NCBI GenBank assembly: GCA_945877725.1
Contig: CAMDXR010000158.1
Span: 1-7,212, forward strand
Length of the DNA stretch: 7,212 nt
Direction of reading: 5' to 3'
Source: Limnohabitans sp. Rim8
GTDB taxonomy: Bacteria; Pseudomonadota; Gammaproteobacteria; Burkholderiales; Burkholderiaceae_C
Shown here: positions 5,931 to 7,212 of the stretch, piece after piece
How the letters are laid out: each line of letters starts with the position of its first letter
Numbering within the stretch: the first letter of the stretch is position 1
Program-made: the position numbers and the translations under genes
The notes under the pieces: generated by a model
Seen by the model: the letters and a program-made list of their open reading frames with translations, nothing else
Told to the model about the DNA's origin: nothing
The model's database searches: none

Positions 5931-6617
5931 ATGAGCGAACTGGTTGAACCCAAACGTGCCCGTGGTCGGCCACGCAAGACCGAGCATGAGCGTGACGACG
6001 GCAATCGGCGTCAGGCGCTCATCTCGGCAGCGGCGCAGCTGTTCCATCGCAAGGGCTATGACGCCACCAGCACCCGTGAGATCGCGGCACTGGTGGGCAT
6101 GCAACCGGGCTCGCCGTTTTATCACTTTGGCAACAAACAAGACCTGTTGCTGGCGGTCATGGTCGAGGGCATGAAGCAAGCCAGCGAACGGCAATCGTCC
6201 GCTTGCGCCGCACAAGCCAAAGACCTTTCTGCGCGCGAACAACTGCGCACCCTGATCCGCAACCAGTTCGATGTGCTGTTGGGGCCCGACAGCGACTTTA
6301 TCCCGGTGATGCTGTACGAATGGCGGTCTCTGAGTGCCGACCAGCGCCAGACCATCACACAAATCAAGGATGGCTACGAAGCTGTCTGGACGCCCGTGCT
6401 GCATGCGCTGCACGCCAGCGGTCAGTTGCAGGCCCCGGTGCAGCTGGCGCGCTTGATGATTTTTGGTGCGCTCAACTGGGCAGTGCAGTGGTATCAGCCG
6501 CCCGCGACAACGACCGTCCAGCGCACTCCACCCATAGCGCAAAAAAGTCTTCCACGCGCCTCGCTCGACGATTTGACCGAGGCCGCCCTGGCCCTGTTTT
6601 TGAGAGACCCCACATGA
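5931..6617 (+). CDS. TetR-family transcriptional regulator, probable beta-oxidation repressor
   Basis: A 228-aa TetR/AcrR-family protein. The N-terminal DNA-binding domain is clear: ALISAAAQLFHRKGYDATST (29-48), then REIAALVGMQPGSPFYHFGNK (49-69), the HTH and its capping helix. A basic RARGRPRK arm precedes it (9-16), resembling an AT-hook and common in TetR proteins that grip the minor groove. The ligand domain from about 90 to 225 is variable; LIRNQFDVLLGPDSDF, VMLYEWRSLS and LNWAVQWYQP resemble regulators of lipid and steroid catabolism, but ligand assignment is a guess. It starts 4 nt after the acyl-CoA dehydrogenase stop and overlaps the next gene by ATGA, so it is co-transcribed with what it probably controls, suggesting an autoregulated repressor released by acyl-CoA. 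The ribosome-binding site is weak (GGCGGGA, 10 nt upstream), which suits coupled low-level translation. Confidence 0.9.
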   Translation: MSELVEPKRARGRPRKTEHERDDGNRRQALISAAAQLFHRKGYDATSTREIAALVGMQPGSPFYHFGNKQDLLLAVMVEGMKQASERQSSACAAQAKDLSAREQLRTLIRNQFDVLLGPDSDFIPVMLYEWRSLSADQRQTITQIKDGYEAVWTPVLHALHASGQLQAPVQLARLMIFGALNWAVQWYQPPATTTVQRTPPIAQKSLPRASLDDLTEAALALFLRDPT

Positions 6618-7212
6618 CCTTACCTGCAACCTACCGTTCGGTCTTTTCCTCTGGCCTGTTGCGCGGGCAAACCGTTCTGGTCACCGGCGGCGGTTCAGGC
6701 ATAGGCCGATGCACCGCGCACGAGTTGGCCAGCCTGGGTGCGCACGTCGTGCTGGTGGGCCGCAACCCCGACAAACTCAGCAACACAGCGCAAGAAATCA
6801 CGGCTGACGGTGGGCAGGCGAGCTGGCACCGTTGCGATATCCGGCGCGAAGAAGATGTCAAAGCCCTGGTGGCGTTGGTGGTACAGCAACACGGCCGCAT
6901 CCACGGCTTGGTCAACAATGCGGGCGGGCAATACATTTCGCCCTTGGCCAACACCAGCGCCAAAGGCTGGCAGGCGGTCATTGACACCAACTTGACGGGC
7001 GGCTTTTTGGTGGCGCGTGAGTGCTTCAACCAGAGCATGAAAACGCATGGCGGAGCGGTGGTGAACATCGTGGCCGACATGTGGGGCTCCATGCCAGGCA
7101 TGGGCCACAGCGGCGCGGCGCGGGCAGGCATGGTCAGCTTCACTGAAACCGCTGCATTGGAATGGGCAGCCAACGGTGTTCGTGTCAACGCCGTGGCCCC
7201 GGGTTATATCGC
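6614..7212 (+). CDS. Short-chain dehydrogenase/reductase, trans-2-enoyl-CoA reductase-like (partial, runs off window)
   Basis: The first 199 codons of an SDR enzyme, cut by the window edge; a complete protein is expected to be about 270-300 aa. It shows the nucleotide-binding TGGGSGIG (24-31), VNNAGGQ (100-106), TNLTG (125-129) and, after the active-site region, LEWAANGVRVNAVAPGYI (182-199). The usual YxxxK motif is absent: the aligned positions are Ser166 and Arg170 in HSGAARAG. This pattern, together with NNAGGQYISP and SAKGWQAV, closely follows peroxisomal trans-2-enoyl-CoA reductase (PECR) and its relative 2,4-dienoyl-CoA reductase. I infer NADPH-dependent reduction of an enoyl- or dienoyl-CoA, a helper reaction for unsaturated or branched acyl chains. 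Arg50 of VVLVGRN could favour NADPH. ATG at 6614 overlaps the tetR stop by 4 nt, with GAGAG 7 nt upstream. Substrate is unproven. Confidence 0.9.
   Translation, partial: MTLPATYRSVFSSGLLRGQTVLVTGGGSGIGRCTAHELASLGAHVVLVGRNPDKLSNTAQEITADGGQASWHRCDIRREEDVKALVALVVQQHGRIHGLVNNAGGQYISPLANTSAKGWQAVIDTNLTGGFLVARECFNQSMKTHGGAVVNIVADMWGSMPGMGHSGAARAGMVSFTETAALEWAANGVRVNAVAPGYI

Noticed and set aside
5880..6629. 249-codon minus-strand frame opposite the TetR gene
   Set aside because: Low-complexity His/Gln/Arg-rich product antisense to a well-formed TetR protein.
6631..7188. Minus-strand frame of 185 codons at the right end
   Set aside because: Antisense to a clear SDR reading frame that starts at 6614 and is open to the window edge; Ser/Thr/Pro/Ala-rich with no domain.
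1..7212. CRISPR array or tandem repeats
   Set aside because: No regularly spaced repeated units are visible anywhere in the window.

Overview
The window looks like a Burkholderiales chromosome, probably Comamonadaceae-like. This rests on high GC with strong G/C at third codon positions, the style of the beta-oxidation proteins, and a tRNA-terminator arrangement seen in that group. The genus cannot be read from the sequence alone. There are two unlike halves, joined near position 1096.

Left part (1-1095): accessory DNA. It holds a two-gene type II toxin-antitoxin module on the minus strand, of the HI1419/HI1420 (RelE/HigB-like toxin, HTH antitoxin) type, with the toxin gene first. Its promoter is unusually readable: a perfect -35 box, a 17-nt spacer, a TACAGT -10 box, and an 18-bp palindrome that fills part of the spacer and reaches into the -10. 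The predicted transcription start falls on the A of the toxin ATG, so the toxin may be made from a leaderless message, whereas the antitoxin has a strong GGAGG ribosome-binding site. Between the module and position 1095 there is no convincing gene. There is one strong AT-rich stem-loop with a T-tract on the plus strand.

Junction (1096-1180): the 3' part of a tRNA gene (end of the anticodon loop, variable loop, full T-arm, 3' acceptor strand and CCA), with no 5' half beside it, followed by a short terminator. This is what tyrosine-recombinase integration into a tRNA gene leaves at the far end of an island. I infer that 1-1095 is the right end of an integrated element whose intact tRNA, and perhaps integrase, lie left of the window.

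Right part (1190-7212): a beta-oxidation locus built around a 122-bp divergent intergenic region (4641-4762). To the left, on the minus strand, a thiolase is followed after 16 nt by a FadB/FadJ-type hydratase/3-hydroxyacyl-CoA dehydrogenase. To the right, on the plus strand, come a long-chain-type acyl-CoA dehydrogenase, a TetR-family regulator and a short-chain dehydrogenase resembling peroxisomal trans-2-enoyl-CoA reductase, the last running off the window. These three are packed tightly (4-nt gap, then an ATGA overlap). Together they supply acyl-CoA dehydrogenation, hydration, second oxidation and thiolysis, plus a probable NADPH-linked enoyl-CoA reductase. The TetR protein probably senses an acyl-CoA or fatty acid and acts on a palindrome in the divergent region.

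I see no wholly new system. The most informative points are the tRNA-fragment boundary, the architecture of the toxin-antitoxin promoter, and a coding-like 23-codon tail that overlaps the stop codon of the multifunctional enzyme.
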